From JBDSKH01 sp035556655 (GTDB lineage: Bacteria; Actinomycetota; Actinomycetes; Actinomycetales; Microbacteriaceae), in contig DATMFW010000069.1 of the NCBI GenBank assembly GCA_035556655.1, positions 1 through 64,000 on the forward strand: a stretch of 64,000 bases of DNA. The letters run 5' to 3'. This document shows, one piece after another, positions 1-8,550 of the stretch. The notes below the pieces were generated by a model. That model was given only the letters and a program-made list of their open reading frames with translations, did not search any database and was not told the origin of the DNA. The translations under genes were made by a program, and so were the position numbers. Each line of letters begins with the position of its first letter. Positions within the stretch are counted from its first letter, which is position 1.

Positions 1-74
1 TCGCGCAGGGCCGCGCGCATGCCGAGCAGGAACCTGCCGCCGCCGACCCCGCCGGCCAGCACGGTGACGTTCAC
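1..74 (-). CDS. cofD: CofD/FbiA 2-phospho-L-lactate transferase, N-terminal fragment
   Basis: Only the first 24 codons lie in the window; the gene runs off the left edge. It starts with GTG at 74-72, and the translation NVTVLAGGVGGGRFLLG matches the N-terminal nucleotide-binding loop of the CofD/FbiA family. That family transfers a phospholactyl or phosphoenolpyruvyl group to the deazaflavin Fo during coenzyme F420 synthesis in the cytoplasm. The start overlaps the stop of the upstream regulator gene as GTGA, so the two are probably co-transcribed and translationally coupled. Identification rests on this short but characteristic motif. Confidence 0.75.
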   Translation of the reverse strand, partial: MNVTVLAGGVGGGRFLLGMRAALR

Positions 75-1405
75 GCGCGGACCGCCTCGGCGAGAGCCTG
101 CGCGATCATGGCGTGATCGTCGCGGGCGACCCCCACGGTGACCCGGATGTGTCCGCCCGGCGCGTCCCCGGTGACGAGGAACGGGCGGCCGGGCGCCACC
201 CGGATGCCGGCCGCGGTCAGGCGCACGATCGCGCTGCGCTCGTCGGCCACCGCGAGCCAGGTGTTGATGCCGTCGCCGGCCCACGCATCCACCCCGTGAT
301 CCCGCAGTGCCGTGGCCATGCTGCGCTGCCGCTGCGCGTAGGTGTCGCGGGCCGAGTCGACTTCTGCCACCGATACCGGGTCGGTGAGCAGTTCGAACAG
401 CAGCGCCTGGGTCATGCGAGACGTCCAGCCCGGGCCGAGCAGGCGTCGCGCGACGACCTTGTCGACGAGGGCGCGGGGTCCGCCGAGCGCGCCGATGCGC
501 AGGTCGGGTCCGTGCGACTTCGAGAAGCTGCGCACGTGCAGCACCCGCTCCGGCAACCAGGTTGCCAGTGTCACCTCCGGGGCCATGCTGATCGCACCGG
601 AGTGGTCGTCCTCGATCACCAGCGCGTTCTCGGCGGTGCGGCTGCGGTAGAGCACGAACGCCAGCTGCTTCGCGCGTTCGAGCGTGATGGAGGCGCCCGT
701 CGGGTTGTGCGCCCGCGGCTGCAGGAGCACCACGGCGGGATTGCTGCGGAGGGCGGCGGCCAGCGCGTCGGGACGCATCCCCTCGGCATCGACCGGGACC
801 TCGACGGTGTCGAGGCCGTGATGCTCGAGCAGATCGAGGAACGGCGGGAACGTCGGGTGCTCGACGATGACCCGGTCGCCGAAACGCACCAGGGAGGTCA
901 GGGCCCGGTCGATCGCGTCGAGTGCGCCGTTCGTCACCGTGATCGACTCCACCGGCGAGGGCCAGGTGTCGCGCAGCAGGTCGTGCAGTTCGGGGATGTC
1001 GGGAAGCTGCATGTAGCTCGAGGTGTCGGCACGCGCGCCGATCCGCGAGATGGCAGGCCCCAGGGCGGGCAACAGCGCGGGGTCGGGGGTTCCCCGCGAG
1101 AGGTCGAGGGGGGCGTCGTGGGAGCCGTCCATCCCGCGGTAGCGGCGCGGCATCCACTCGCGGGGCATCGCGCGCACGAAGCTGCCGCTGCGCCCGCGGC
1201 TGGTGATCAGACCCGTCGACGACAGGCGCTGCCAGGCGTGGCTGACCGTGGCCGGACTGACCCCCAGGTCGGCGGCGAGATCGCGCACCGTCGGCAACCG
1301 GTCGCCCGGAGCCAGCTCGCCGGTCGTGATGAGCCGCGCGATCCCGCCGGCGATGCCCTGCGGCGAGCGCTCCTCGATCGCGAGGGCTATCGACTTCATC
1401 GGCAC
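71..1405 (-). CDS. MocR-type GntR/aminotransferase transcriptional regulator
   Basis: This 444-residue protein has a GntR winged helix at about residues 10-78 (motif LPTVRDLAADLGVSPATVS) followed by a fold-type I aminotransferase-like domain at about 90-440. The predicted PLP lysine is K296 in SFSKSHGP. MocR proteins usually bind PLP and sense amino compounds to control adjacent genes. The gene is divergent from the amidase/hydantoinase cluster and overlaps cofD downstream, so it is the obvious candidate regulator of one or both. The ATG start at 1405 gives a complete HTH. Its ligand cannot be read from sequence; beta-alanine or another pathway amine is an inference from context. Confidence 0.88.
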   Translation of the reverse strand: MPMKSIALAIEERSPQGIAGGIARLITTGELAPGDRLPTVRDLAADLGVSPATVSHAWQRLSSTGLITSRGRSGSFVRAMPREWMPRRYRGMDGSHDAPLDLSRGTPDPALLPALGPAISRIGARADTSSYMQLPDIPELHDLLRDTWPSPVESITVTNGALDAIDRALTSLVRFGDRVIVEHPTFPPFLDLLEHHGLDTVEVPVDAEGMRPDALAAALRSNPAVVLLQPRAHNPTGASITLERAKQLAFVLYRSRTAENALVIEDDHSGAISMAPEVTLATWLPERVLHVRSFSKSHGPDLRIGALGGPRALVDKVVARRLLGPGWTSRMTQALLFELLTDPVSVAEVDSARDTYAQRQRSMATALRDHGVDAWAGDGINTWLAVADERSAIVRLTAAGIRVAPGRPFLVTGDAPGGHIRVTVGVARDDHAMIAQALAEAVRA

Positions 1406-1443
1406 CCCTCGCTAGGTTTCGGGTTAACGCCCCTCGACATTCT

Positions 1444-1469
1444 CCGTAACGTCAGAGAAATGTTTACGG
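1444..1469. promoter_or_regulatory. Inverted repeat / GlnR-like half-site in divergent promoter region
   Basis: The 116-bp divergent intergenic region contains an AT-richer stretch with CCGTAAC at 1444-1450 facing GTTTACGG at 1462-1469. Within it, GTAAC (1446-1450), exactly six bases, then GAAAT (1457-1461) resembles one gTnAC-n6-GaAAC half of an actinobacterial GlnR box. It may be the operator of the MocR regulator, a nitrogen-control site, or both. Only one such half is evident. Confidence 0.4.
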
Positions 1470-1521
1470 CGAAGAATAACAAAAAGCAATGTCGCTGAAG
1501 AAAGCCCCTGAAGGAGCCCGC

Positions 1522-2370
1522 ATGACCGTCGTCCGTGCCGCGATCACCCAGACCACCTGGACGGGTGACAAAGAGTCCATGCTCGACAAGCACGAGCAGT
1601 TCGCGCGGGATGCCGCCAAGGACGGGGCGCAGATCATCTGCTTCCAGGAGCTGTTCTACGGCCCCTACTTCGGCATCACCGAAGACAAGAAGTACTACGC
1701 CTTCGCCGAGCAGGCCGACGGTCCCATCGTGCAGCGGTTCGCGAAGCTCGCCAAAGAGCTGAAGCTCGTGATGATCCTGCCGATCTACGAAGAGGACATC
1801 ACCGGCGTGTACTACAACACCGCGGTGATCGTGGAATCCGACGGCACCATCCTCGGCAAGTACCGCAAGCACCACATCCCGCACCTCGACCGGTTCTGGG
1901 AGAAGTTCTACTTCCGCCCCGGGAACATGGGCTACCCGGTGTTCGACACCTCCGTGGGCAAGGTCGGCATGTACATCTGCTACGACCGGCACTTCCCCGA
2001 GGGCTGGCGCGAGCTCGGGCTGAACGGCGCGCACATGGTCTTCAACCCGAACGCCACGAAGCCCGGCCTGAGCAACCGCCTCTGGGAGGTCGAGGGCCCC
2101 GCCGCCGCCGTCGCCAATGGCTACTTCGTGCTGCAGCCCAACCGGGTCGGCAAGGAGGACAACGAATACGGCGAGCTCGCCGTCGACTTCTACGGCACGT
2201 CGCAGGTCATCGACCCGCGCGGCAACTTCGTCGGAGACCGTGGCTCGGGTGAGAAGGAGGAGATCCTGATCCGCGACCTCGACATGGACATGGTGAAGCA
2301 GATGCGCGACGACTGGCAGTTCTATCGCGACCGTCGGCCGGAGTCGTACACGTCGATCCCCAAGCCCTGA
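1522..2370 (+). CDS. Nitrilase-superfamily amidase, beta-ureidopropionase-like
   Basis: This 282-residue carbon-nitrogen hydrolase has the family triad at E43 (CFQELFYGPYF), K116 (YRKHHIP) and C153 (MYICYDRHFPE). The overall pattern is like N-carbamoyl-beta-alanine amidohydrolase, which releases CO2 and ammonia from N-carbamoyl amino acids. I chose the ATG at 1522 over the in-frame ATG at 1489 because a GAAGGAG ribosome-binding site sits just upstream of it. It is the first gene of the plus-strand cluster and precedes the hydantoinase whose product it would hydrolyse. Carbamoyl substrate specificity is inferred from this neighbour. Confidence 0.87.
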   Translation: MTVVRAAITQTTWTGDKESMLDKHEQFARDAAKDGAQIICFQELFYGPYFGITEDKKYYAFAEQADGPIVQRFAKLAKELKLVMILPIYEEDITGVYYNTAVIVESDGTILGKYRKHHIPHLDRFWEKFYFRPGNMGYPVFDTSVGKVGMYICYDRHFPEGWRELGLNGAHMVFNPNATKPGLSNRLWEVEGPAAAVANGYFVLQPNRVGKEDNEYGELAVDFYGTSQVIDPRGNFVGDRGSGEKEEILIRDLDMDMVKQMRDDWQFYRDRRPESYTSIPKP

Positions 2371-2376
2371 TTCCTT

Positions 2377-2407
2377 GATTTCGACACGCGCTGCGCGCTA
2401 CTCAATC
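2377..2407. repeat. Palindromic REP-like repeat, copy 1
   Basis: A 31-bp imperfect palindrome with ends GATT/AATC around a TCGACACGCG...CTACTC core fills most of the gap between the amidase and hydantoinase genes. It differs at only two positions from the copy at 3847-3877, and belongs to the same family as the elements at 8551, 18464, 19273, 50527 and 59687. It could form a hairpin in the operon mRNA. Confidence 0.8.
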
Positions 2408-2423
2408 AGCGAGAGAGACTGAC

Positions 2424-3848
2424 ATGGCAACCACACTCATCACGGGCGGCACCGTCGTGTCGTCGACCGGCCGCACCGATGCGGACGTGCTCATCGACGG
2501 CGAGAAGATCGTCGCGCTGATCAGCCCCGGCACCACGCCGCTCGGCACCGTCCAGGCCGATACCGTCATCGACGCCACCGGGAAGTACGTGATCCCCGGC
2601 GGCATCGACGCGCACACCCACTTCGAGCTGCCGTTCGGCGGCACCGAGGCGTCCGACACGTTCGAGACCGGTACCCGTGCGGCGGCATGGGGCGGCACCA
2701 CCACGGTCATCGACTTCGCCGTGCAGACCACCGGCACCAAGGTGCAGGACGGCCTGGCGAAGTGGCACGAGAAGGCCGCGGGCAACTGCGCGATCGACTA
2801 CGGCTTCCACCAGATCATGGGCGGTGTCGACGACGACTCGCTGAAGGCGATGAGGGGGTTCGTCGACGAGGGCATCACCAGCTACAAGATGTTCATGGCC
2901 TACCCCGGCGTCTTCTACGCCGACGACGGGCAGATCCTCAAGGCCATGCAGGTCGCCGCCGATCTCGGGCTGCTGACGATGATGCACGCCGAGAACGGCC
3001 CGGCGATCGATGTGCTCGCCGCGCAGCTGGTCGAGGCAGGCAAGACGACGCCCTACTACCACGGCATCGCCCGCGCCTGGCAGATGGAGGAGGAGGCCAC
3101 TCACCGCGCGATCATGCTCGGCAACCTGACCGGCGCCCCCCTCTACGTCGTGCACGTGTCGGCGAAGCAGGCCGTCGAGCAACTCGCCTGGGCCCGCGAC
3201 AAGGGTCAGAACGTGTTCGGCGAGACCTGCCCGCAGTACCTCTACCTCTCCCTCGAAGAGCAGCTCGGCGCGTCGAGCACAGAGTGGGGCGACTTCGAGG
3301 GCGCCAAGTGGGTGTGCTCCACGCCGCTGCGTTCCCGCGAGGAGGGCCACCAGGACCACATGTGGCAGGCGCTGCGCACCAACGACCTGCAGATGGTTTC
3401 GACCGACCACTGCCCGTTCTGCATGAAGGGGCAGAAGGAGCTCGGCAAGGACGAGTTCCGCAAGATCCCGAACGGCATCGGCTCGGTCGAGCACCGCATG
3501 GACCTCATGTACCAGGGCGTCGTCACCGGAGAGCTCACGCTCGAGCGCTGGGTCGAGCTGACCAGCACCACGCCGGCGCGGATGTTCGGCATGTACGGCA
3601 AGAAGGGCGTCATCGCCCCCGGAGCCGACGGCGACGTCGTCGTCTACGACCCGGCGGGGCACACGACGATCTCGCAGGCGACCCACCACATGAACATGGA
3701 CCACTCCGCCTGGGAGGGCTTCGAGATCGACGGCCACGTCGACACGGTGCTCAGCCGCGGCAAGGTCGTCATCGACAAGGGCGAGTACCTCGGCGCCAAG
3801 GGCGACGGAAAGTTCATCAAGCGCGGGCTGTCGCAGTATTTGATCTGA
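2424..3848 (+). CDS. hydA: Dihydropyrimidinase / D-hydantoinase
   Basis: This 474-residue cyclic amidohydrolase carries the complete binuclear-metal set: H64 and H66 in GGIDAHTHFELP, carbamylated K155 in SYKMFMAY, H188 in MMHAENG, H244 in VVHVSAK and D328 in STDHCPF. The family opens dihydrouracil, dihydrothymine or 5-substituted hydantoins to N-carbamoyl amino acids. An SD-like GAGAGA lies before the ATG. It sits between the amidase that would take its product and an F420-type oxidoreductase. Sequence alone does not separate a dihydropyrimidinase from a hydantoinase. Confidence 0.93.
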   Translation: MATTLITGGTVVSSTGRTDADVLIDGEKIVALISPGTTPLGTVQADTVIDATGKYVIPGGIDAHTHFELPFGGTEASDTFETGTRAAAWGGTTTVIDFAVQTTGTKVQDGLAKWHEKAAGNCAIDYGFHQIMGGVDDDSLKAMRGFVDEGITSYKMFMAYPGVFYADDGQILKAMQVAADLGLLTMMHAENGPAIDVLAAQLVEAGKTTPYYHGIARAWQMEEEATHRAIMLGNLTGAPLYVVHVSAKQAVEQLAWARDKGQNVFGETCPQYLYLSLEEQLGASSTEWGDFEGAKWVCSTPLRSREEGHQDHMWQALRTNDLQMVSTDHCPFCMKGQKELGKDEFRKIPNGIGSVEHRMDLMYQGVVTGELTLERWVELTSTTPARMFGMYGKKGVIAPGADGDVVVYDPAGHTTISQATHHMNMDHSAWEGFEIDGHVDTVLSRGKVVIDKGEYLGAKGDGKFIKRGLSQYLI

Positions 3849-3877
3849 TTTCGACACCCGCTTCGCGCTACTCAATC
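3847..3877. repeat. Palindromic REP-like repeat, copy 2
   Basis: Another 31-bp GATT...AATC palindrome begins inside the hydA stop codon and ends 11 bp before the next start codon. It is nearly identical to copy 1, so hydA is bracketed by two copies in the same orientation. Recombination between them would delete hydA precisely. Confidence 0.8.
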
Positions 3878-3888
3878 ACCGGAGAGAC

Positions 3889-4905
3889 ATGGATTTCGGC
3901 GCAGTTCTTCAGACCAACCCCCCGGCGAGCCGTACGGTGCACCTGGCCAAGCTCGCCGAGCAGTACGGGTTCAGCCACGTCTGGACCTTCGATTCGCACC
4001 TGCTCTGGCAAGAGCCCTACGTCATCTACAGCCAGATCCTCGCCGAGACCCGGCGCGTGAAGGTGGGCCCGTTCGTCACGAACCCGGCGACGCGCGACTG
4101 GACCGTCACCGCATCCGTCTTCGCGACCCTGAACGAGATGTACGGCAACCGCACCGTCGTCGGCATCGGCCGCGGCGACTCGGCGGTGCGGGTCACCAAC
4201 GGCAAACCGACGACGCTGGCCGAACTGCGCGAGTCGATCCACGTGATCCGCGAGCTGGGCAACTCGCGCAGCGTCGAGTACAACGGAGCCGAGCTGCGCT
4301 TTCCGTGGTCGGTCGGCAGCGAACTGGAGGTCTGGGTCGCGGCATACGGCCCGCTCGCGCTGAAGCTCACCGGCGAGGTCGGGGACGGGTTCATCCTGCA
4401 ACTGGCCGACGTCGACATCGCCAAGTGGATGATCAAGACCGTGCGCGACGCGGCCGAGAAGGCCGGGCGCGACCCCGACGAGATCACGTTCTGCGTGGCG
4501 GCACCGATGTACATCGGTGACGACTGGGAGCACATGCGCGACCAGTGCCGCTGGTTCGGGGGAATGGTCGGCAACCACGTGGCCGACATCGTGGCCAAGT
4601 ACGGAGAGTCGGGCGCCGTACCCCAGGCGCTCACCGACTACATCAAGGGCCGGGAGGGCTACGACTACAACACGCACGGGAAGGCCGGCAACGACCACGT
4701 CGACTTCGTGCCCGACGAGATCGTCGACCGGTTCTGCGTGCTCGGCACCTCGGCGCAGCACATCGAGAAGCTCGAAGAGCTGAAGTCGATCGGGGTCGAC
4801 CAGTTCGCCGGCTACCTCCAGCACGACAACAAGGAAGAGACGCTGCGGGTCTACGGCGAGACCGTGATCCCCGCGCTGTCCGACCGCCTCACGGCGAAGT
4901 CATGA
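3889..4905 (+). CDS. LLM-class F420-type oxidoreductase (TIGR03842-like)
   Basis: This 338-residue TIM-barrel protein belongs to the luciferase-like monooxygenase superfamily, with family-typical stretches such as GFSHVWTFDSHLLWQEPYV and VVGIGRGDSAVRV. I recognise it as the TIGR03842 type of putative F420-dependent oxidoreductase, a family assignment recalled rather than searched. Such enzymes transfer hydride to or from F420 or use flavin. The gene overlaps the following permease gene (ATGA), which puts it in the operon. Its place beside a hydantoinase and an amidase suggests it acts on the same pyrimidine- or hydantoin-like substrate. The reaction is unknown. Confidence 0.85.
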   Translation: MDFGAVLQTNPPASRTVHLAKLAEQYGFSHVWTFDSHLLWQEPYVIYSQILAETRRVKVGPFVTNPATRDWTVTASVFATLNEMYGNRTVVGIGRGDSAVRVTNGKPTTLAELRESIHVIRELGNSRSVEYNGAELRFPWSVGSELEVWVAAYGPLALKLTGEVGDGFILQLADVDIAKWMIKTVRDAAEKAGRDPDEITFCVAAPMYIGDDWEHMRDQCRWFGGMVGNHVADIVAKYGESGAVPQALTDYIKGREGYDYNTHGKAGNDHVDFVPDEIVDRFCVLGTSAQHIEKLEELKSIGVDQFAGYLQHDNKEETLRVYGETVIPALSDRLTAKS

Positions 4906-5783
4906 GACGAGCACGCGCGGTCACCTGGGGGGTGATCGGCGTGCTCGCCGTCGGTGCGATCTGGGAGCTGTACAAGTTCCTCGGCCCCGCCGAGGGCGTG
5001 GTGCTGGGCGCCACCGGCGAGACCGGCTCCGGCGTGATGATCCTGCCCCGCACGCACGATCGCGCGATGCCGCACATCTGGGACATGTTCTCCCGGCTGC
5101 TGCAGCCCACGAGCGGCGGCGACACCCCGCCGCTGCTGGTCTCGGTGATCTCCGCGGCTCTTCTCACCCTCGGGATCGCCGCAGCCGGCTGGATCATCGG
5201 CGTCGCGGTGGGCGGGTTGCTGGGTCTCGTGATGCAGCGCTGGCGCCTGGCGGAGTGGGGGATCCTCCCCTGGGTGGTGGTGAGCCAGACCGTCCCGCTG
5301 ATCGCGTTCGCGCCCGTGGTCAACGCGATCGGCAAGCAGATCGATCGCGGCGGGTTCCCGTGGCCGGAGTGGGTCTCGGTCGCGCTGATCGCGTCCTACC
5401 TGGCGTTCTTCCCGGTCGCCGTCGGGGCGCTCCGTGGGCTGGGGGCCCCGGACCGCATCCACCTCGACCTGATGCGCAGCTACGGCACCGGCTACTGGCC
5501 GACGCTGCTGCGTCTGCGCCTGCCGGCCGCCGTGCCGTACCTGCTGCCGGCGCTGCGCCTCGCGGCCGCCAATGCCGTCGTCGGCGCCGTCGTCGCCGAG
5601 GTGTCGATCGGCATGCGCGGCGGCATCGGGCGCATGCTCATCCAGCTCGCCGGGCAGGGCTCGAGCGACCCCGCCGCGCCGTGGGGCCCCACCTTCGGCG
5701 CCGTCGCGATGGGACTCGTCGCCGCCGGGTCGGTCGCCGCGCTCGGATTCGTGTTGTCGAAGTACCGCAGAGGTGAGGCATGA
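4902..5783 (+). CDS. ABC transporter permease (SsuC/ThiX type)
   Basis: This 293-residue inner-membrane protein has an N-terminal transmembrane helix (about residues 7-24), a polar loop, then about five further helices with a BPD-transport domain. The EAA-like coupling segment lies around LMRSYGTGYWPTLLRLRLP. The ATG at 4902 overlaps the stop of the oxidoreductase gene. A second permease and an ATPase follow, so the membrane part is probably a heterodimer of this protein and the 6574 gene product. This arrangement is common in importers of pyrimidine precursors, sulfonates or nitrate. Confidence 0.88.
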   Translation: MRRARAVTWGVIGVLAVGAIWELYKFLGPAEGVVLGATGETGSGVMILPRTHDRAMPHIWDMFSRLLQPTSGGDTPPLLVSVISAALLTLGIAAAGWIIGVAVGGLLGLVMQRWRLAEWGILPWVVVSQTVPLIAFAPVVNAIGKQIDRGGFPWPEWVSVALIASYLAFFPVAVGALRGLGAPDRIHLDLMRSYGTGYWPTLLRLRLPAAVPYLLPALRLAAANAVVGAVVAEVSIGMRGGIGRMLIQLAGQGSSDPAAPWGPTFGAVAMGLVAAGSVAALGFVLSKYRRGEA

Positions 5784-6577
5784 CCCAGACCCAGACCGCC
5801 GTCCGCGCCGCCGGGGTGGGCAAGACCTTCCCCACCCAGGCCGGCGACGTGGTCGCGCTCACCGGCGTCGACCTCGAGGTGGCCGCGGGCGAGTTCGTCT
5901 CGCTGATCGGGCCATCCGGCTGCGGCAAGTCGACGCTGCTGCGCCTCATCGCCGACCTCGACGAGGTGACGGCGGGCGACCTGCAGATCTTCGGCAAGAC
6001 ACCCGAGCGGGCGCGCATCGACCAGGACTACGGCATCGCGTTCCAGCAGGCCGGCCTGCTGCCCTGGCGCACCGTCGCCGGCAACATCGCGCTGCCGCTC
6101 GAACTGCACAAGGTGGCCAAACCCGAACGGGATGCCCGGGTGCGGGAGCTGGTCGAGCTGGTGGGTCTCACCGAGTTCGTCGAGCGCTACCCCGATCAGC
6201 TCTCCGGCGGGATGCAGCAGCGCGTCGCGATCGCCCGCGCGCTCGCCGAGAACCCCCGCCTGCTGCTCATGGACGAGCCGTTCGGCGCGCTCGATGAGAT
6301 GACCCGCGAGTACCTGCAGGCCGAGCTGGCCCGGATCGCCGCCGAGACCGCGGCTGCCGTGGTGTTCGTCACCCACTCGATCCCCGAGGCGGTGTTCCTC
6401 TCGGACCGGGTCGTCGTGATGAGCCCGCGCCCCGGCCGGATCACCGCGGTGGTCGAGACCGGGTTCGGCGACGAACGCGACGAGGGCCTGCGGGAGTCCA
6501 CGGCGTACTTCGACAAGGTCACCGCCGTCCGGGAGGCCCTGCACGGGACCCCGGTGGAGAGGGCGAACGAGAGATGA
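5780..6577 (+). CDS. ABC transporter ATP-binding protein (SsuB/TauB type)
   Basis: This 265-residue ATPase has Walker A GPSGCGKS (residues 44-51), Q-loop glutamine in FQQAGLLPW near residue 90, signature LSGGMQQR (141-148), Walker B LLLMDEPFGALD (161-172) and the switch histidine H199. It would energise import through the flanking permeases at the cytoplasmic membrane face. It overlaps both neighbours by ATGA junctions. The closest families are SsuB/TauB/ThiZ-like ATPases that work with NMT1-type binding proteins. Confidence 0.93.
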   Translation: MTQTQTAVRAAGVGKTFPTQAGDVVALTGVDLEVAAGEFVSLIGPSGCGKSTLLRLIADLDEVTAGDLQIFGKTPERARIDQDYGIAFQQAGLLPWRTVAGNIALPLELHKVAKPERDARVRELVELVGLTEFVERYPDQLSGGMQQRVAIARALAENPRLLLMDEPFGALDEMTREYLQAELARIAAETAAAVVFVTHSIPEAVFLSDRVVVMSPRPGRITAVVETGFGDERDEGLRESTAYFDKVTAVREALHGTPVERANER

Positions 6578-7344
6578 CCGCGTCGCGCCTGCCCGCCTGG
6601 CTGCGTTTCGTCGCCCCCGTCGTGGTGGGGGCGCTGATCCTGGCGATCTGGATCGTGATCGTCGACGTGCTCGACGCCGCCCCGAAGGCCCTGCCGAGTC
6701 CCGTCGCGATCGGCGAGGAGTTCGTCAAGCGCCTCGGCATCATCGGCGAGGACTCGCTCATCACCGGCACCAATGCGCTCATCGGCCTCACCGCGGGGGC
6801 GCTGATCGGCATCATTCTCGCCGGGCTCGCCGCCGCCCTCGCGCCCGCCGACGGGATGCTCGCACCGCTGGTGGCCGCGATCGCCGTCGTGCCGATCGTG
6901 GCGCTCACCCCGATCCTCAACACCATGTTCGGCGCCTCCAGCCAGTTCGGCCGGCAGGCGGTCGCCGCGATCGCCGCGTTCGTGCCGGTCTACGTCAACG
7001 TGCTCCGGGGTCTTCGGCAGACCCGGCCCGTGCACCGCGACCTGCTCCGGGCGTCAGGCGCGAGCGGGATGCAGACCTTCCGGGTGCTCACCCTGCCGAC
7101 CGCGCTGCCGTATCTGATGACCGGATTGCGGATCGCCGCATCCCTCGCCGTCATCTCGGCCCTGGTGGCCGAGTACTTCGGCGGTCCCGCCGACGGGATC
7201 GGCACCGCGATCGCCACCTATGCCAAGTCCGGGCGCGCCTCGCTCGCCTGGGCCTACGTGTTCGGCGGTATCGCCATCGGCCTCGTCTTCTTCCTCGTCA
7301 CCTCGCTGCTGGAGCGGCTGGCGACGAGGCGGTCGCCGGTCTGA
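6574..7344 (+). CDS. ABC transporter permease, second subunit
   Basis: This 256-residue membrane protein has about six predicted helices and an EAA-like loop (HRDLLRASGASGMQTFRVLTLP). It is a BPD-transport permease related to, but distinct from, the permease at 4902. The start overlaps the ATPase gene by ATGA. Two non-identical permeases around one ATPase suggest a heterodimeric channel. The binding-protein gene follows after 35 bp. Confidence 0.9.
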   Translation: MTASRLPAWLRFVAPVVVGALILAIWIVIVDVLDAAPKALPSPVAIGEEFVKRLGIIGEDSLITGTNALIGLTAGALIGIILAGLAAALAPADGMLAPLVAAIAVVPIVALTPILNTMFGASSQFGRQAVAAIAAFVPVYVNVLRGLRQTRPVHRDLLRASGASGMQTFRVLTLPTALPYLMTGLRIAASLAVISALVAEYFGGPADGIGTAIATYAKSGRASLAWAYVFGGIAIGLVFFLVTSLLERLATRRSPV

Positions 7345-7379
7345 CCGGCATCCCCCGCTTCACCGAAGAAAGGAACAGC

Positions 7380-8540
7380 ATGAGACACAGCATCAGGCGC
7401 GGCCTCCTCGGGGCCGTCGCTGCGACCGCCGCCATCGCGCTCGCGGCCTGCTCCTCCCCGTCCACAGGCGGCGACGACGGCGGTGACTTCGAGCCGATCA
7501 CGTCGATCAAGCTGCAGTTGCAATGGCTGCCGCAGGCGCAGTTCGCGGGTTACTACATCGCGCAGGAGCAGGGCTATTTCCAGGAGGAGGGCTTCGACGA
7601 CGTCGAGATCATCCCGTCCGGCGGCGACATCGTGCCGCAGGACGCGCTCGTCGCCGGTGACGTCGACTTCGCCATCGCCTGGGTCCCGAAGGTGCTCGGC
7701 ACCCTCGAGGGTCAGGGCGTCGAGCTGACCGACATCGCCCAGGTCTTCCAGAAGTCGGGCACCATGCAGGTGTCGTACAAGGGCGACGGCATCACCTCGC
7801 CCGCCGACTTCGAGGGCAAGCGCATCGGGTCGTGGGGCTTCGGCAACGAATGGGAGATCTTCGCCGCCATGGCGGCCGAGGGACTCGACTCGACGACGGT
7901 GTCGATCACCACGCAGGACTTCTCGATGAACGCCCTGCTCGACAAGGACGTGGACGCCGCGCAGGCGATGACCTACAACGAGTGGGCGCAGATCCTCGAG
8001 GTGGTGAACCCGGCGACGGGCGAGCTGTACCAGCCCGAGGACTTCGACGTCGTGTCGTACGAGGACACCGACGGTGCGATGCTCCAGGACGCCATCTGGG
8101 CCGACACCGAGCGGCTGTCCGACCCCGCCTACGAGGATGCCGCGGTGCGGTTCCTGAAGGCCATCACGAAGGGCTGGATCTACGCTCGCGACAACCCGGA
8201 GGAAGCCGCGGCGACGGTGTACGACATCGCCTCCAACGCCGAGGCCGCGTTCCCGGTCGGCCCGGTCCACCAGACCTGGATGATGAACGAGGTCAACAAG
8301 CTGATCTGGGCCGGTGGTGACTTCGGTCTCATCGACGAGGCCGCCTGGGACAAGACCGTCGCGGGCGCGCTCTCGGCGAAGAACCAGGACGGGCTTGAGC
8401 TCATCACCACCGAACCGGACTCCTCGGCGTACAGCAACACCTACATCGAGAAGGCCCTGGCCGAACTGAAGGAGGAGGGCATCACCGTCGACGGCAGTTA
8501 CACGCCGATCGACGTCGTCCTCACCGAGGGCGGGCAGTAA
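7380..8540 (+). CDS. NMT1/THI5-like substrate-binding lipoprotein
   Basis: This 386-residue protein has an N-terminal signal and lipobox LAAC with acylated C24. The mature start region reads KLQLQWLPQAQFAGYYIAQE, very typical of NMT1/THI5-like periplasmic-type binding proteins. Relatives bind formylaminopyrimidines, riboflavin precursors, sulfonates and nitrate, so a pyrimidine-derived ligand fits the neighbouring catabolic genes. An SD (GAAAGGA) lies about 7 nt before the ATG. Ligand identity is inferred only from fold family and gene context. Confidence 0.92.
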   Translation: MRHSIRRGLLGAVAATAAIALAACSSPSTGGDDGGDFEPITSIKLQLQWLPQAQFAGYYIAQEQGYFQEEGFDDVEIIPSGGDIVPQDALVAGDVDFAIAWVPKVLGTLEGQGVELTDIAQVFQKSGTMQVSYKGDGITSPADFEGKRIGSWGFGNEWEIFAAMAAEGLDSTTVSITTQDFSMNALLDKDVDAAQAMTYNEWAQILEVVNPATGELYQPEDFDVVSYEDTDGAMLQDAIWADTERLSDPAYEDAAVRFLKAITKGWIYARDNPEEAAATVYDIASNAEAAFPVGPVHQTWMMNEVNKLIWAGGDFGLIDEAAWDKTVAGALSAKNQDGLELITTEPDSSAYSNTYIEKALAELKEEGITVDGSYTPIDVVLTEGGQ

Positions 8541-8550
8541 CCACCCCGTC

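Noticed and set aside
2424..4905. Assignment of the LLM gene as RutA of the Rut uracil pathway
   Set aside because: RutA-type clusters carry rutB-F partners, none of which are visible. A hydantoinase and amidase instead point to a reductive or hydantoin-type route.
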